From Thermofilum sp. (GTDB lineage: Archaea; Thermoproteota; Thermoprotei; Thermofilales; Thermofilaceae), in NCBI GenBank assembly GCA_038741495.1, contig JAVYKX010000001.1, positions 552,918 through 616,917 on the forward strand: DNA of 64,000 bases. Direction: 5' to 3'. The position numbers and the translations under genes are program-made. The notes beneath the pieces are model-generated. The model was not told where the DNA came from, searched no databases, and worked only from the letters and a program-made list of their open reading frames with translations. Shown piece by piece: positions 40,883 to 49,277 of this stretch (the stretch's first letter is position 1; the number at the start of each line of letters is the position of its first letter).

Positions 40883-41731
40883 TTAGGTGTTGCTTTGCTG
40901 AAAGTAGAAGTCGGTTAGCTTAGCGCTAGCCTTCCTCCTGGGGAAAGCAGGCTCGCAGGTAAGCCCTATCTCCCTGCAGATCCTCTCCACCCTTTCCTCG
41001 ACGGCTCTCCGCCAGCTAGGCGGCGTAGATGCTGCTAGGGGGTACTCTGCCAGGACTGGTGCTAAGTGCTTCTCGAGGCCCGGCTTCAGGTGCAGGTAGT
41101 CGTAGTAAAGCTTCGAGCCCGTCTCGAGAGCAAGCTCAGCAACCTCCCGGATACTTTCCTCCGAGTCATTCACCCCTCTGAGGATAGGCCCCAAGAAGAC
41201 CCAAGTCTCTAAGCCGGCGCCAGCGACGTCCGCGAGAGCCTTAGCCCTGCTGGAGGGCGGTGGAGCGCGAGGCTCTATCGCGGAAGCAGCCTCGTCGTCC
41301 AGGGTCGTGATCGTGAAGCCGACATCAACCCTCCCCCTGTAGGGGGCGAGCAGGTCGAGGTCCCTCGTGACGAGCGGCGACTTCGTCTGAATGCTGACCC
41401 TGAAGCCCGCGCTGAGGAGGACTTCGAGGCCCTTCCTCGTGAGCGTCTCCTCGGCTTCTACAGGCTGGTAGGGGTCCGTAGTCGTGGAGACGCCTACTAC
41501 GCCGGGCCTCAGCCTTCTCACCTCACGCGAGAGAACTTCGACAATGTTCTCCTTGATGTAGACCACCTCGCCCCACTTCTCAGCCACCTCCCTGTACGGT
41601 GTGTAGTACCTCGCGTAGCAGTAGAGGCACGCGTGGACGCAGCCGCCGTAAGGGTTGTACGCGTAGTCGAGGTCGTAGAGCCCCGACCTCGTGAGGGCGC
41701 GAGAGACTTTCACGCGCAAGTACCTGGGCAA
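40883..41731 (-). CDS. Radical SAM protein, SplB-like
   Basis: 282 residues. C31-X3-C35-X2-C38 in GGCVHACLYCYAR binds the [4Fe-4S] cluster; GVSTTTDPYQPVE is a typical second motif of the COG1533 group. The TTG start is 1 bp after the nreA stop, with a GGAGGTGG ribosome site inside the end of nreA, so both are one operon. Linkage to a repair gene fits, but does not prove, a DNA-related function. The second such protein in this window is at 2668. Confidence 0.85.
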   Translation of the reverse strand: MPRYLRVKVSRALTRSGLYDLDYAYNPYGGCVHACLYCYARYYTPYREVAEKWGEVVYIKENIVEVLSREVRRLRPGVVGVSTTTDPYQPVEAEETLTRKGLEVLLSAGFRVSIQTKSPLVTRDLDLLAPYRGRVDVGFTITTLDDEAASAIEPRAPPPSSRAKALADVAGAGLETWVFLGPILRGVNDSEESIREVAELALETGSKLYYDYLHLKPGLEKHLAPVLAEYPLAASTPPSWRRAVEERVERICREIGLTCEPAFPRRKASAKLTDFYFQQSNT

Positions 41732-41732
41732 C

Positions 41733-42947
41733 TTAACCCACCTCCAGCTTCCGCTGCAAGAGCATGTCCCTCAACAGCCGGGATGCCTTTAGCCACGTGG
41801 AGAGGGGCAGCCTCGTCGAGCGGCTCAGCCTCTCGAGGACTTCGCGGAAGCTGCTGTAGCGCTCCGGTTGGGATCGGAAGAGCTCGCGGACATTCTCCCT
41901 TACGAACCAGACCCCGATGGGCAGGAAGAAGCCCTCGTAGATCTCCCTCAGGAGGATAGCAGTCGCCTGCCTCCTCACCTTGACCAGGTACTCCGCGGTG
42001 GCTAGCCGCGCCGCGTAGTAGCACCCGCCCAGGCTCGCGTAGGAGTCCCTGCCCCTGAAGCCCTCCCAGTCTCCCTCGACACTCACCTCGATGCCAGGGT
42101 TCCACGTTGTGTGGGGGAACCACGCTTCAATCCACTCGTAGCTCCACGAGCCCGGCGCGAGTATCGCGACGAAAGTATTGTCCGCGAACCTCCTCTCGAA
42201 GAAAAGGTAGCTGTCCAGCTGCTCGAAGCGGCGGACCTGCCTGAGGAGGTGCCTTGACAGGATGTCGTCAACCGCGGTGATCGACCACCTGGTGGGCACG
42301 AGCCTCCTCAGCCTCGCGCTCCCGAGAGCACCCACGGAGAACGCTCTCTGGATCTGCGAGACGGGCACGCCGCTCTCGTAGAGGTACACCACAGCCTCCT
42401 CAGCCTTCAAGCTCTCATCCCCGCGAACGCGCTCCAGCGGCTTCGGCACTGCCGGGTTGCTCAGCACGCACACTTTCTCCGCCACCCCGGCGGGCCCGAA
42501 AGGCGGGCTGAAGAGGTCTAGGTGTACTCGAGGCTTCGGCGGCTTCTCGAAGCGGATATCCAGCTCCACCGGCTTGGAAGACATCGCGGCGAGCGTGATC
42601 TCCTCGAGGATTCTCGGCTTGCGGACATCTGCCTGAACTACGCCGCGAACCAGGCTCAACCTCATCCTTAAAACCTCCTCGAGCGGCATCTCCAGCCACA
42701 GCTCAGGCTTCTCGTAGAGTTCAGCGCTACCTCCTCCCGTGGTGACCGCTGGCGCAACCCTAACCTTCGGGTAGCCTACTCTGCCCACGAAGACTGAGGG
42801 GGGTGAGAGCTCTTCAAGCTCGGGCGAGGACGGCGGCTTCACAGACTCTACCGCTCTCCACAGCGCGAGCACCGGGCAGCTCCGCTTACCGCAAAGCCCC
42901 TTCGCACCCCTGCACAGCAAGCAAAGCTCCGCTCCTCGGCTCGACAT
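41733..42947 (-). CDS. nreA: Archaeal DNA repair protein NreA
   Basis: 404 residues. CLLCRGAKGLCGKRSCP near 9-25 is the N-terminal zinc-binding signature of Nre proteins. Family segments SPPSVFVGRVGYPKV, DLFSPPFGPAGVAE and RRLVPTRWSITAVDD follow. NreA proteins act in DNA damage tolerance in archaea and usually bind PCNA through a C-terminal motif; here the end reads LLRDMLLQRKLEVG without a clear PIP box. It is co-transcribed with the radical SAM gene downstream. Confidence 0.9.
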   Translation of the reverse strand: MSSRGAELCLLCRGAKGLCGKRSCPVLALWRAVESVKPPSSPELEELSPPSVFVGRVGYPKVRVAPAVTTGGGSAELYEKPELWLEMPLEEVLRMRLSLVRGVVQADVRKPRILEEITLAAMSSKPVELDIRFEKPPKPRVHLDLFSPPFGPAGVAEKVCVLSNPAVPKPLERVRGDESLKAEEAVVYLYESGVPVSQIQRAFSVGALGSARLRRLVPTRWSITAVDDILSRHLLRQVRRFEQLDSYLFFERRFADNTFVAILAPGSWSYEWIEAWFPHTTWNPGIEVSVEGDWEGFRGRDSYASLGGCYYAARLATAEYLVKVRRQATAILLREIYEGFFLPIGVWFVRENVRELFRSQPERYSSFREVLERLSRSTRLPLSTWLKASRLLRDMLLQRKLEVG

Positions 42948-43060
42948 CTCCCGGGAAGCTGCCTCGAGAAGCAGAATAAAAACACTAGCATGCAGAACGC
43001 TGAAAGTGAGCTAAGGGGGCTGGTACGATACCCCCGGATCCTCGCGGACCAGCTCGGCGG

Positions 43061-43588
43061 TTACAGGAAGCTGAGAAGCACCACTATAGCTGCGGAGGCC
43101 AGGAAGACCGCGAGGAGCGCTAGCAGGTAGCGTACATCGCCCCCGCCCCGGGGAGACAGCGGCGAAACCGCCACTACAGCTGGCTTAGCCTGCCGCCCCG
43201 CCTCCACCTCAGCTTCCAGGATCCTCGCCAGCGAGGGCCTATCGGTCTGCTGAACGTTCGGGTACACCTCGAGCAGGATGTTCAGCACATCGCTCCTAGT
43301 GCCGTGGAGGTCTCCGCGCACTACAGCTTCCCGCGGGATACCCAGCTCCTCCACGAGCTTCACGATCTCCGATGCGACGAACCCGCGCAGCTCCTCCTCC
43401 CTGCCGGGGAACATCCTGTAGCCCTCGTCCAGCATCACCCTGGCGAGCCACGCCGTCCGCGTGACGATCTTAGACTGCTCGTAGGAGAAGGCGAAGAGGC
43501 CGTACTGCCTAACCCACCGCTTAAACTCCTCAACCTCGCTCTGCACTCTCTGCGACTCGAGCAAGCCTGAGAGGCTCACGCCCCTCAC
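43061..43588 (-). CDS. Tail-anchored membrane protein of unknown function
   Basis: 175 residues. A helical cytoplasmic domain (SEVEEFKRWVRQYGLFAFSY, VRGDLHGTRSDVLNILLEVYP) is followed by a linker and one C-terminal membrane helix (YLLALLAVFLASAAIVVLLSF). No family is recognised. It is the third gene of a run with the macrodomain and amidotransferase genes (31 bp after the latter), so it may anchor or regulate that module. Confidence 0.6.
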   Translation of the reverse strand: MRGVSLSGLLESQRVQSEVEEFKRWVRQYGLFAFSYEQSKIVTRTAWLARVMLDEGYRMFPGREEELRGFVASEIVKLVEELGIPREAVVRGDLHGTRSDVLNILLEVYPNVQQTDRPSLARILEAEVEAGRQAKPAVVAVSPLSPRGGGDVRYLLALLAVFLASAAIVVLLSFL

Positions 43589-43619
43589 CCAGCGGCTCCG
43601 TGTAAAAAACTTGTGCTAG

Positions 43620-44453
43620 CTAAAGCTCCCCCCAGCGCTCCCCCTCAACCCTTCCTGAGCCGCTGAGCTCGAGCACGCAGACAGCATTCCTCCTGAAAGG
43701 CTCCCAAAACAAGCTGCTCATCCTCTCTGTGAGAGAGCTCGAGGCCACCGCGGTGAACCCCCCACCCCTGTGCAAGTAGAGCTCGCCGTACCGCTCGGCG
43801 CTCTCATCGGCGATGTGCCGCACGACACCGAGCTGGGCAGACCAGCGGGAGCCCTCCCGCCTGACCAGCAGAGCGGCTGTGTTCGCCATTCTCTTGACGC
43901 CTCCGCTGCTCGCCAGCGCGCAGTGCAGCTCTGAGAGAGCGCTGAAGAGGTCTCCCCCTTCCTCTACGAGGTCCGCTAGAGCTACGGCGTAAGCGAAGGT
44001 GTCGACGACTTCCCCAGGCTTCACTCTACCCGCAACGCCGGGAACCTTCTCCACTGTGACTTCACCGTTCTGAGCAACGAAGAGCGCGCCGCCGTCTCTG
44101 CCCACGTGAAGCGCAAACGGGTGTGCTGCGCCCACCCCCAGGGGAGTACCCCTGCTCGCCCTCCGGACGTGCACGATGAGAAGCGTTGGCGTGCTCACCA
44201 GCTCGGCTGCGAGCTCCAGCCTGCTATCCTCCCACGCGGGCAGCGAGGACCTGTAGTGGAAGATGCTAGCTTCGCCTTCTAGAGGCCCGCCGCCTCTTCT
44301 CGAGAAGGCTGCTAGGCCCCAGCCGTCGCCGTGGGAGGGATTCTCCGCGCCTTCACGCTCCAGGGCCGGGTCCCGCCTAGCCACGTCCCTGAGCGCGGCG
44401 AGCCACTCTCGAAGGGCGAACCCGAACCCTGCTAGCGCGAGCAGCCTGCACAA
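43620..44453 (-). CDS. Class II glutamine amidotransferase (YafJ/GAT-II type)
   Basis: 277 residues. The N-terminal nucleophile is Cys2 (MCRLLALAG); SHGDGWGLAAF is the typical GAT-II wording, with HVRRASRGTP and AQNGEV further on. There is no synthetase domain, so the acceptor is unknown. It begins 3 bp after the macrodomain gene and is translationally linked to it. Confidence 0.83.
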   Translation of the reverse strand: MCRLLALAGFGFALREWLAALRDVARRDPALEREGAENPSHGDGWGLAAFSRRGGGPLEGEASIFHYRSSLPAWEDSRLELAAELVSTPTLLIVHVRRASRGTPLGVGAAHPFALHVGRDGGALFVAQNGEVTVEKVPGVAGRVKPGEVVDTFAYAVALADLVEEGGDLFSALSELHCALASSGGVKRMANTAALLVRREGSRWSAQLGVVRHIADESAERYGELYLHRGGGFTAVASSSLTERMSSLFWEPFRRNAVCVLELSGSGRVEGERWGEL

Positions 44454-44456
44454 GCT

Positions 44457-45011
44457 CTAAGCACCCTGAAGCTCCTCGGCGAAAACCCTCTCGAAAACCT
44501 CGTAAGCTTCCCGCCCGTAGAGGCAGACGGTGACCCGCTCCAGGCTCCGAGCCGAGGGAGCGAACTCTTTAAGCACTCTCGCCGTTATCCTGGCGCAGCG
44601 GTCGTACGGGTAGCCGAAAACCCCTGTGGAGATCGCTGGTAGAGCGATGCTCCTCAAGCCGAGCTCCTCCGCCTTCCCCAGGGAGTTGCGAACCGCCGAA
44701 GCGAGCTTCTCGTCGCCCCCTTCCTCGCCGAACCTCGGGCCCACGGCGTGAATAACGTACCTAGCTTTAAGCTTCCCCGCACTCGTCACTGCTACCCCGC
44801 CGACAGGCACGGGGCCGCGCTCCCTCACCCAGCGGTCGCTCTCCTCCTGGATCACCTGCCCACCTTTCCTCACGATAGCAGCAGCTACGCCGCCGCCGTG
44901 CTTCAGGTAGGAGTTCGCAGCGTTCACGATCGCGTCAGCTTCCAGCTCCGTGATGTCGCCCTCCACGAGCTCGACCTTGAGCCGGCCTAGCTGGAAGCTC
45001 CTGCCGTGCAT
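44457..45011 (-). CDS. Macrodomain ADP-ribose-processing protein
   Basis: 184 residues, a complete macrodomain. VELVEGDITELEADAIVNAA, LKHGGGVAAAI and ALPAISTGVFGYPYDRCA are the ADP-ribose-binding loops; the acidic, Asn and Gly residues of the MacroD-type hydrolase are present. Its likely substrates are O-acetyl-ADP-ribose or ADP-ribosylated macromolecules. It heads the operon with the amidotransferase and the tail-anchored protein, and is divergent from the HD gene. Confidence 0.88.
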   Translation of the reverse strand: MHGRSFQLGRLKVELVEGDITELEADAIVNAANSYLKHGGGVAAAIVRKGGQVIQEESDRWVRERGPVPVGGVAVTSAGKLKARYVIHAVGPRFGEEGGDEKLASAVRNSLGKAEELGLRSIALPAISTGVFGYPYDRCARITARVLKEFAPSARSLERVTVCLYGREAYEVFERVFAEELQGA

Positions 45012-45057
45012 CGAGGACTCTACGCGCGCGGCGTCTTAAACCCTCCGCGCTGCGCAA

Positions 45058-45066
45058 GTTTTTAAC
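45058..45066 (+). promoter_or_regulatory. TATA box of the HD hydrolase gene
   Basis: GTTTTTAAC is centred 26 bp upstream of the GTG at 45088, which is therefore preferred over the GTG at 45070. Confidence 0.5.
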
Positions 45067-45087
45067 GGCGTGAGCTCTCCCCTGCGC

Positions 45088-45648
45088 GTGAACCGCGAGG
45101 AAGCGCTCAACCTTCTCAGGAATCACCTCAAAGATGAGAGGATGGTGAAGCACTGCCTCGCCGTGGAAGCGGTGATGAGAGCTGTCGCGCGCAGCCTTGG
45201 CGAAGACGAGGAGCTCTGGGGTCTCGTGGGCTTGCTGCACGACATAGACTACGACGAGGTTGGGCGGGACATGCACCAGCACGGCTTGAAAGCCCTAGAG
45301 ATCCTGGCCGGGAAGCTTCCCGCGGATGCTCTCGAGGCGATCGCGGCGCACAACGAGCACAACGGCTTCAAGGTGAGCAGCCCTGAAGCTGAACGCTTAA
45401 CTCATGCGCTGAGGGCTGCCGACCACGCGAGCGGCCTCGTCGTCGCCACCGCCCTAGTGATGCCGGGCAAGAAGCTCGCCGAAGTCAAGCTGGAGAGCCT
45501 CCTCCGCAAGTTCAAGCAGAAAGACTTCGCGAGAGGCGTGGACAGGGAGCGCGTCAAGGAGTGCGAGCTCCTGGGCCTCAAGCTCGAGGACTTCCTCCAC
45601 ATATCCCTTGAAGGAATGAAGGGGGTCGCCAAGGAGCTGGGTCTCTAA
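45088..45648 (+). CDS. HDIG-type HD-domain phosphohydrolase
   Basis: 186 residues from the leaderless GTG. VKHCLAVEAVMRAVAR, GLLHDIDYDEVGRDMHQHGLKAL and IAAHNEHNG give the HD metal residues, and RAADHASGLVVA the final Asp. Archaeal HDIG proteins of this size hydrolyse nucleotides or act on cyclic nucleotides; the substrate is unknown. It is adjacent and divergent to the macrodomain operon. Confidence 0.85.
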   Translation: MNREEALNLLRNHLKDERMVKHCLAVEAVMRAVARSLGEDEELWGLVGLLHDIDYDEVGRDMHQHGLKALEILAGKLPADALEAIAAHNEHNGFKVSSPEAERLTHALRAADHASGLVVATALVMPGKKLAEVKLESLLRKFKQKDFARGVDRERVKECELLGLKLEDFLHISLEGMKGVAKELGL

Positions 45649-45845
45649 CTCTAAGCTCGCCTCGGGTATCTGTCCTGCCTCTACCTTACTTTAGGTTAAA
45701 GGCATGGGTTGGACGCGGCAGCTAGCCCGGCTCGGCTGAGAAACTCTGCTGACAGCGAGGGCCTGAAGCACCTTCGAGCTCCCTACAAGCCTGAAAAATC
45801 TAAGCTTTAGCGTTTCACTTCCTTTCACTCTTGCTCAGCAGCTCT

Positions 45846-46195
45846 TCACTCGACCAGCTCGAGGTCTAAGCCGAGGTCTTGGAGCGCTTTGAAGTTTGTC
45901 TCCGCTCTTCAAGGCGAGGTTGTCAGCGATAGCTGTAGCGGCGGTCAGCAGGTCTGCGTCGGGAATCGCTGCCCCCGCCGCTCCAAGCTGTCGTAGAGCT
46001 CGCAGTAAACCTCGACCACCCTGTCGTCGATGCCCAGAATGCCGAAGCTCTCCTGGAGGAGCTTCCTCACAGCTCCATGCTTCCCGGCCGAGACTCCCCT
46101 GAGGAGCTCGACCAGCGTGATGATGGAGACCGCGCCTTCCTCGAAAGCCTTCTTCCCGAGAATCTCATAAGCCAGCTCGTGTCGATCAGCTTCAT
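45846..46195 (-). pseudogene. Decayed vapC (PIN) with three frameshifts
   Basis: The pieces read in order MKLIDTSWLM (46195 on), EILGKKAFEEGAVSIITLVE in a second frame, IPDADLLTAATAIADNLALK in a third, and TNFKALQDLGLDLELVE to a TGA at 45846. Together they form a full PIN domain with DTS, the E of LVELLRG and the late DADLLTAA. Shifts lie near 46170, in the C-run at about 45972-45976, and near 45900. The start overlaps the stop of a broken vapB in ATGA, so a once-coupled vapBC operon has decayed as a unit. Confidence 0.72.
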
Positions 46196-46412
46196 CTTAG
46201 AGCGAACCCCTCCTTGAACTCCCTGGAGGAGCTGGCGACCGATTCGAGATCTTCTTCATCCAACACCGCGGCCAGCTCCCTGAAAGCTTTCTCCCTCTTA
46301 AGCCTCTTAGCCTACAGGTAGAGCTTGAGGAGGAACCTCCACTCCATGCCCCTTTCTCCCCCAGCAACTCCCCCACTTCAACCGGGACGGAGATGGTTGC
46401 GTACCTCTGCAA
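46192..46412 (-). pseudogene. Decayed vapB antitoxin
   Basis: The first frame reads MQRYATISVPVEVGELLGEKG, then a shift leads to MEWRFLLKLYL, an in-frame TAG at 46312-46314, and AKRLKREKAFRELAAVLDEE to FALR. This matches the small antitoxins with a ribbon start and a helical toxin-binding tail. The TGA overlaps the ATG of the broken vapC. With both a shift and a stop, loss of function is the likely state. Confidence 0.65.
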
Positions 46413-46758
46413 CTACATTGCCGCGCGACCATGTAGCCGGAAGCCTATGTACACTGCTAACTCTCACGCCCCGCGCACCTGTGCGAGAACCTTTCTCTTG
46501 AGATGACCAGCGATTAATTGCTTAGCTGGGGCTTGCACCTAAGAGGTATAGCCGATTCACTTAGGGGTGGGATGCCCCTCCGCAGCGTGCGCGACGCTCT
46601 GAACTTCTAAGTTAGTCAACAGTGCTGAAAGCCTCTTCACTCTGCTCAACAAGGTGGTCTCTGCACGGGCTAACTCCATACCAGTAGCCTTTAGGCGAGA
46701 AAGTGGGATTTGGGAGTAAAACCATCTTATTTTGGTAGATGCCGATGCAAGTGGTAGG
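46413..46758. other. Stretch without a recognised gene
   Basis: Lies between the divergent broken vapB and the broken abrB. It is less GC-rich than the surroundings; a TCTTATTTTGG at about 46724 could be a TATA element for the latter. A CCTAAG/CTTAGG inverted pair with a 16-bp spacer occurs near 46530-46565. I see no coding signal. Confidence 0.35.
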
Positions 46759-47004
46759 ATGAGGGTTAGAGTGGAGCTCAAGAAAGTGGATTCGCAGGGC
46801 CGTATTGTGCTGCCTGCCGACTGGCGTGAGTCCGAGATGGGGTGGTAGCAGAGAGGTGTACGTCATCAAGGGGGAGGGTACTTGAAGATAATTCCGAAGA
46901 GGAGGATCGACCTGACTGACTACTTCGACCGGATCGATCTAGGCGTGGAGGCGATTGAGGAGTGGGGGGAATTCGAGAGGAAGATTCGCGAGGCGAGCGT
47001 GTGA
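46759..47004 (+). pseudogene. AbrB-type antitoxin gene with two frameshifts
   Basis: The ATG at 46759 opens MRVRVELKKVDSQGRIVLPADWR, a standard AbrB swapped-hairpin start. It shifts near 46840 to SREVYVIKGEG and again near 46875 to YLKIIPKRRIDLTDYFDRID, ending REASV at a TGA overlapping the start of the toxin (GTGA). The reading in three pieces covers the whole antitoxin. The downstream toxin remains intact. Confidence 0.65.
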
Positions 47005-47426
47005 GGTTTCTGGACGCGGACGTCTTCATCTACGCGTACTACAAGCCTAGGAGGCAGCTCACCCAGAAGGAGGGGCAGGTGAAGGAGCTTGCTAAGAGGA
47101 TAATCAGCGATGTATCGCAGGGCAGGGAGAGAGTCGTGACGACGGTTGTTCATCTCTCTGAGGTTGTTAGCATTCTCAAGCACGGCATGCCGGCGGAGGA
47201 TCTGGCTAGGCTGATCACCGGCCTACTCACGATGGATAATGTTGAAGTGCACGGAGTGTCCGGGGAGGACTACCTCGCGGCGGCCGAGCTCGGTAAGGAA
47301 TTGAGGCTCGACCCGAACGATGCTCTTGCAGTTGATGTGATGAGGGCGAGAGGCATTACCGAGATCTACTCCTTTGGCAGAGACTTCGAAAAGATCGAAG
47401 GAATAACTGGGCTGCCGAGAATCTGA
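47001..47426 (+). CDS. vapC: VapC-type PIN toxin, antitoxin broken
   Basis: 141 residues from the GTG at 47001, which overlaps the broken antitoxin stop. RFLDADVFIYAYYKPRR carries the first aspartates, TTVVHLSEVVSIL the glutamate, and LDPNDALAVDVMRARGITEIYSF the last aspartates, so the PIN site is complete. The toxin would act as an RNase. Survival with a frameshifted antitoxin suggests weak toxicity, protection by another VapB, or that the frameshifts are sequence errors. Confidence 0.8.
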   Translation: MRFLDADVFIYAYYKPRRQLTQKEGQVKELAKRIISDVSQGRERVVTTVVHLSEVVSILKHGMPAEDLARLITGLLTMDNVEVHGVSGEDYLAAAELGKELRLDPNDALAVDVMRARGITEIYSFGRDFEKIEGITGLPRI

Positions 47427-47544
47427 AGCTAGTGGTCACGAGGCTGAAGCATTAGATATAAACAGTTGAGAAGTCTTCAGCAAACTTGAGAGTTGGTATT
47501 TCGCAGATAAGGAAATTAGACATAATCGGGGTCCTGTTTTTCCG

Positions 47545-48264
47545 ATGGACTGGGAGCGCTGCCCGAGTAGGCGTGTTGTTAAAGTCGCTCGGGCTTCAGA
47601 CATCGCGAGGCTCATCGCTCAACCGACTCCAGCTGATGAGGTGATGCTGAAGTTCGGTAAGATATTCGAGGAGGAATACTCGTTTGCGAACTACATCTAC
47701 CGTCGTGCATTCAACCAGAGAGCAGTCCCTTACCTCTTCATCAGGAAGATCGCGGTGCGGCTGAGGAAAGAGGGTATTTACTCCCGCGACCTTGTGGCGA
47801 AGGCGTATAAGGCTTACTCAGCCCTCATCGCCGCAGGTGTTGTGGGGTTAAAGCCAAAGACAAGGTTCAGAGTCTACGGCTCAGTGCGCATCGCCGCCCA
47901 ACCAGATTTAAGGTCCTTCGAGGGAGATACTCTTTTCGAGTTTAAGCTCTGCCCCATCGATACCTACGCGCGGGTTCAGTCCAGCATCTTCGCCTACGTT
48001 TGGGAGTGCCCTGTAAGGCTGGTTGGCTTGATCGAAGAAGGGGGACGCTACAAGGTTGAAGCGGAGACGATCTCACTTCCTCGAAGCTTGAAGGACCTGG
48101 GCATCACGCCGGAACTCGTCGAGACCGTCGCGCACGAGCAACTCTGGTGCACAAGGTGGGGCGAGCCGGTGGACTACGAGGACTGCTACGAGTGCGAAGC
48201 TGCCTGGACCTCGGAAGAAGATTGGGAGGGTGAAGACGAGCGGGAGGGCTGGGAGGATGAGTGA
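47545..48264 (+). CDS. PD-(D/E)XK nuclease-like protein (RecB/Cas4-like core)
   Basis: 239 residues. D121 in AAQPDLRSFEGD, E132-F-K134 in TLFEFKL and Q145 in YARVQSSIFAYV reproduce the D...EXK...QXXXY core of RecB/Cas4-type nucleases. Cysteines occur at 6, 136, 155, 203, 213 and 216 (WCTRWG, CYEC), so a metal or Fe-S site is possible but not in the Cas4 pattern. The C-terminal 20 residues are very acidic. It is downstream of the vapC locus with a gap of about 120 bp, and its end overlaps the convergent nucleotidyltransferase gene by 79 bp. The role is unknown. Confidence 0.6.
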   Translation: MDWERCPSRRVVKVARASDIARLIAQPTPADEVMLKFGKIFEEEYSFANYIYRRAFNQRAVPYLFIRKIAVRLRKEGIYSRDLVAKAYKAYSALIAAGVVGLKPKTRFRVYGSVRIAAQPDLRSFEGDTLFEFKLCPIDTYARVQSSIFAYVWECPVRLVGLIEEGGRYKVEAETISLPRSLKDLGITPELVETVAHEQLWCTRWGEPVDYEDCYECEAAWTSEEDWEGEDEREGWEDE

Positions 48265-49001
48265 GCGAGCAGCCAGCTTTCCAGCTCGCGTAGCGCCGCT
48301 TTTTTCCGCTCCAGCTCCGCCAAGCTTGGAGCTACCAGGACATCCTGCGCCAGCTGGATCAGCTGCGGCGGTTTCTCCTCCAGTGAAGAGACGGCGTGCA
48401 GGAGCCACTTGTCGGGAGGCGGTGGGATCCCGTTGTAAACCGCGAGCGCGCGCAGGAAGTGCTTCAGCGAAGTGATTGCGACGAAGTGGGCGCTGAGCGG
48501 GTCGCCCCTGTGCAGCCACGCATCGACGTCGCTCAAGCTCCACCTAGCTTTAGCCAGCTCCTCCTCTAGAAGCCTCCGCCTCTCGCTCTCGCTCAGCGGT
48601 ACCTTAAGCTCGAAAAGCCTTCTCACCAGCCCCTGCGGGTCGTAGCGGACGAGCGCGTGGAGGAAGACCCAGCGCTCTTCAAAGCTCCAGCGCCTGTGGA
48701 GATCCCTCTCGTAATCCCTAACCTCGAGGTCGATCGCGAAGCCCCCGTACTCGTACTCTTTCTCCCGGGGCCAACCGATCCTGGCACCCCTCCTCTTGTA
48801 CACGACTATGTCGACGTCTGAGTGCACGTCAAAGTACCCGCGCGCCAGCCCGCCCAGGTAGACGATCCCTACGATGCCCCTCTTCCCTACGAAAGCCGAA
48901 GAGATCTCCTCAGCTACCCTCATAGCAGCCTCCAGCAGAGCCTGGCCATCGCTTCGAGTGCTCACGCCTCTTCCAGGCACGCCGGCTGGAAATATCACCA
49001 C
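48186..49001 (-). CDS. Nucleotidyltransferase fused to a HEPN-like helical domain
   Basis: 271 residues. YLGGLARGYFDVHSDVDIVV is a nucleotidyltransferase motif (GG..RG...SDVDIVV; the usual GS is GG). The C-terminal half (AHFVAITSLKHFLRALAVY, KWLLHAVSSLEEKP) is a HEPN-type bundle, giving an MNT-HEPN on a single chain as in some kanamycin-nucleotidyltransferase-like proteins. A GTG at 48965 is a plausible later start. The last 25 residues are Ser-rich and lie within the overlap with the nuclease gene; coding in both strands of that piece looks low in complexity, so the true end may be affected by a mutation. Confidence 0.7.
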   Translation of the reverse strand: MVIFPAGVPGRGVSTRSDGQALLEAAMRVAEEISSAFVGKRGIVGIVYLGGLARGYFDVHSDVDIVVYKRRGARIGWPREKEYEYGGFAIDLEVRDYERDLHRRWSFEERWVFLHALVRYDPQGLVRRLFELKVPLSESERRRLLEEELAKARWSLSDVDAWLHRGDPLSAHFVAITSLKHFLRALAVYNGIPPPPDKWLLHAVSSLEEKPPQLIQLAQDVLVAPSLAELERKKAALRELESWLLAHSSSQPSRSSSPSQSSSEVQAASHS

Positions 49002-49277
49002 CGCTTACGTGAAGCTTGCGCGCCAGCGGGGATAGTTAAAGCCGGAGTTCCAGTATCTCCCGGAGAGAGAGGCTTGAACGCAAGCCCGCTACGTGCTCTG
49101 CTACCTCAGCGTTTCCTCAGCCTTGAAGCCTGCCCGGGTAGAATGCTGGAGGAGTGATGGAGATAACCCGGAAAGTTAACCGCGCTTCACATCATGCTCT
49201 CATAAGCGCTGCAGCCGCACCCCTCGAGCTGCTGGGGGCCGGAGGGTGATCCGGTGCGCAGCCCCCAGTGACAGCTC

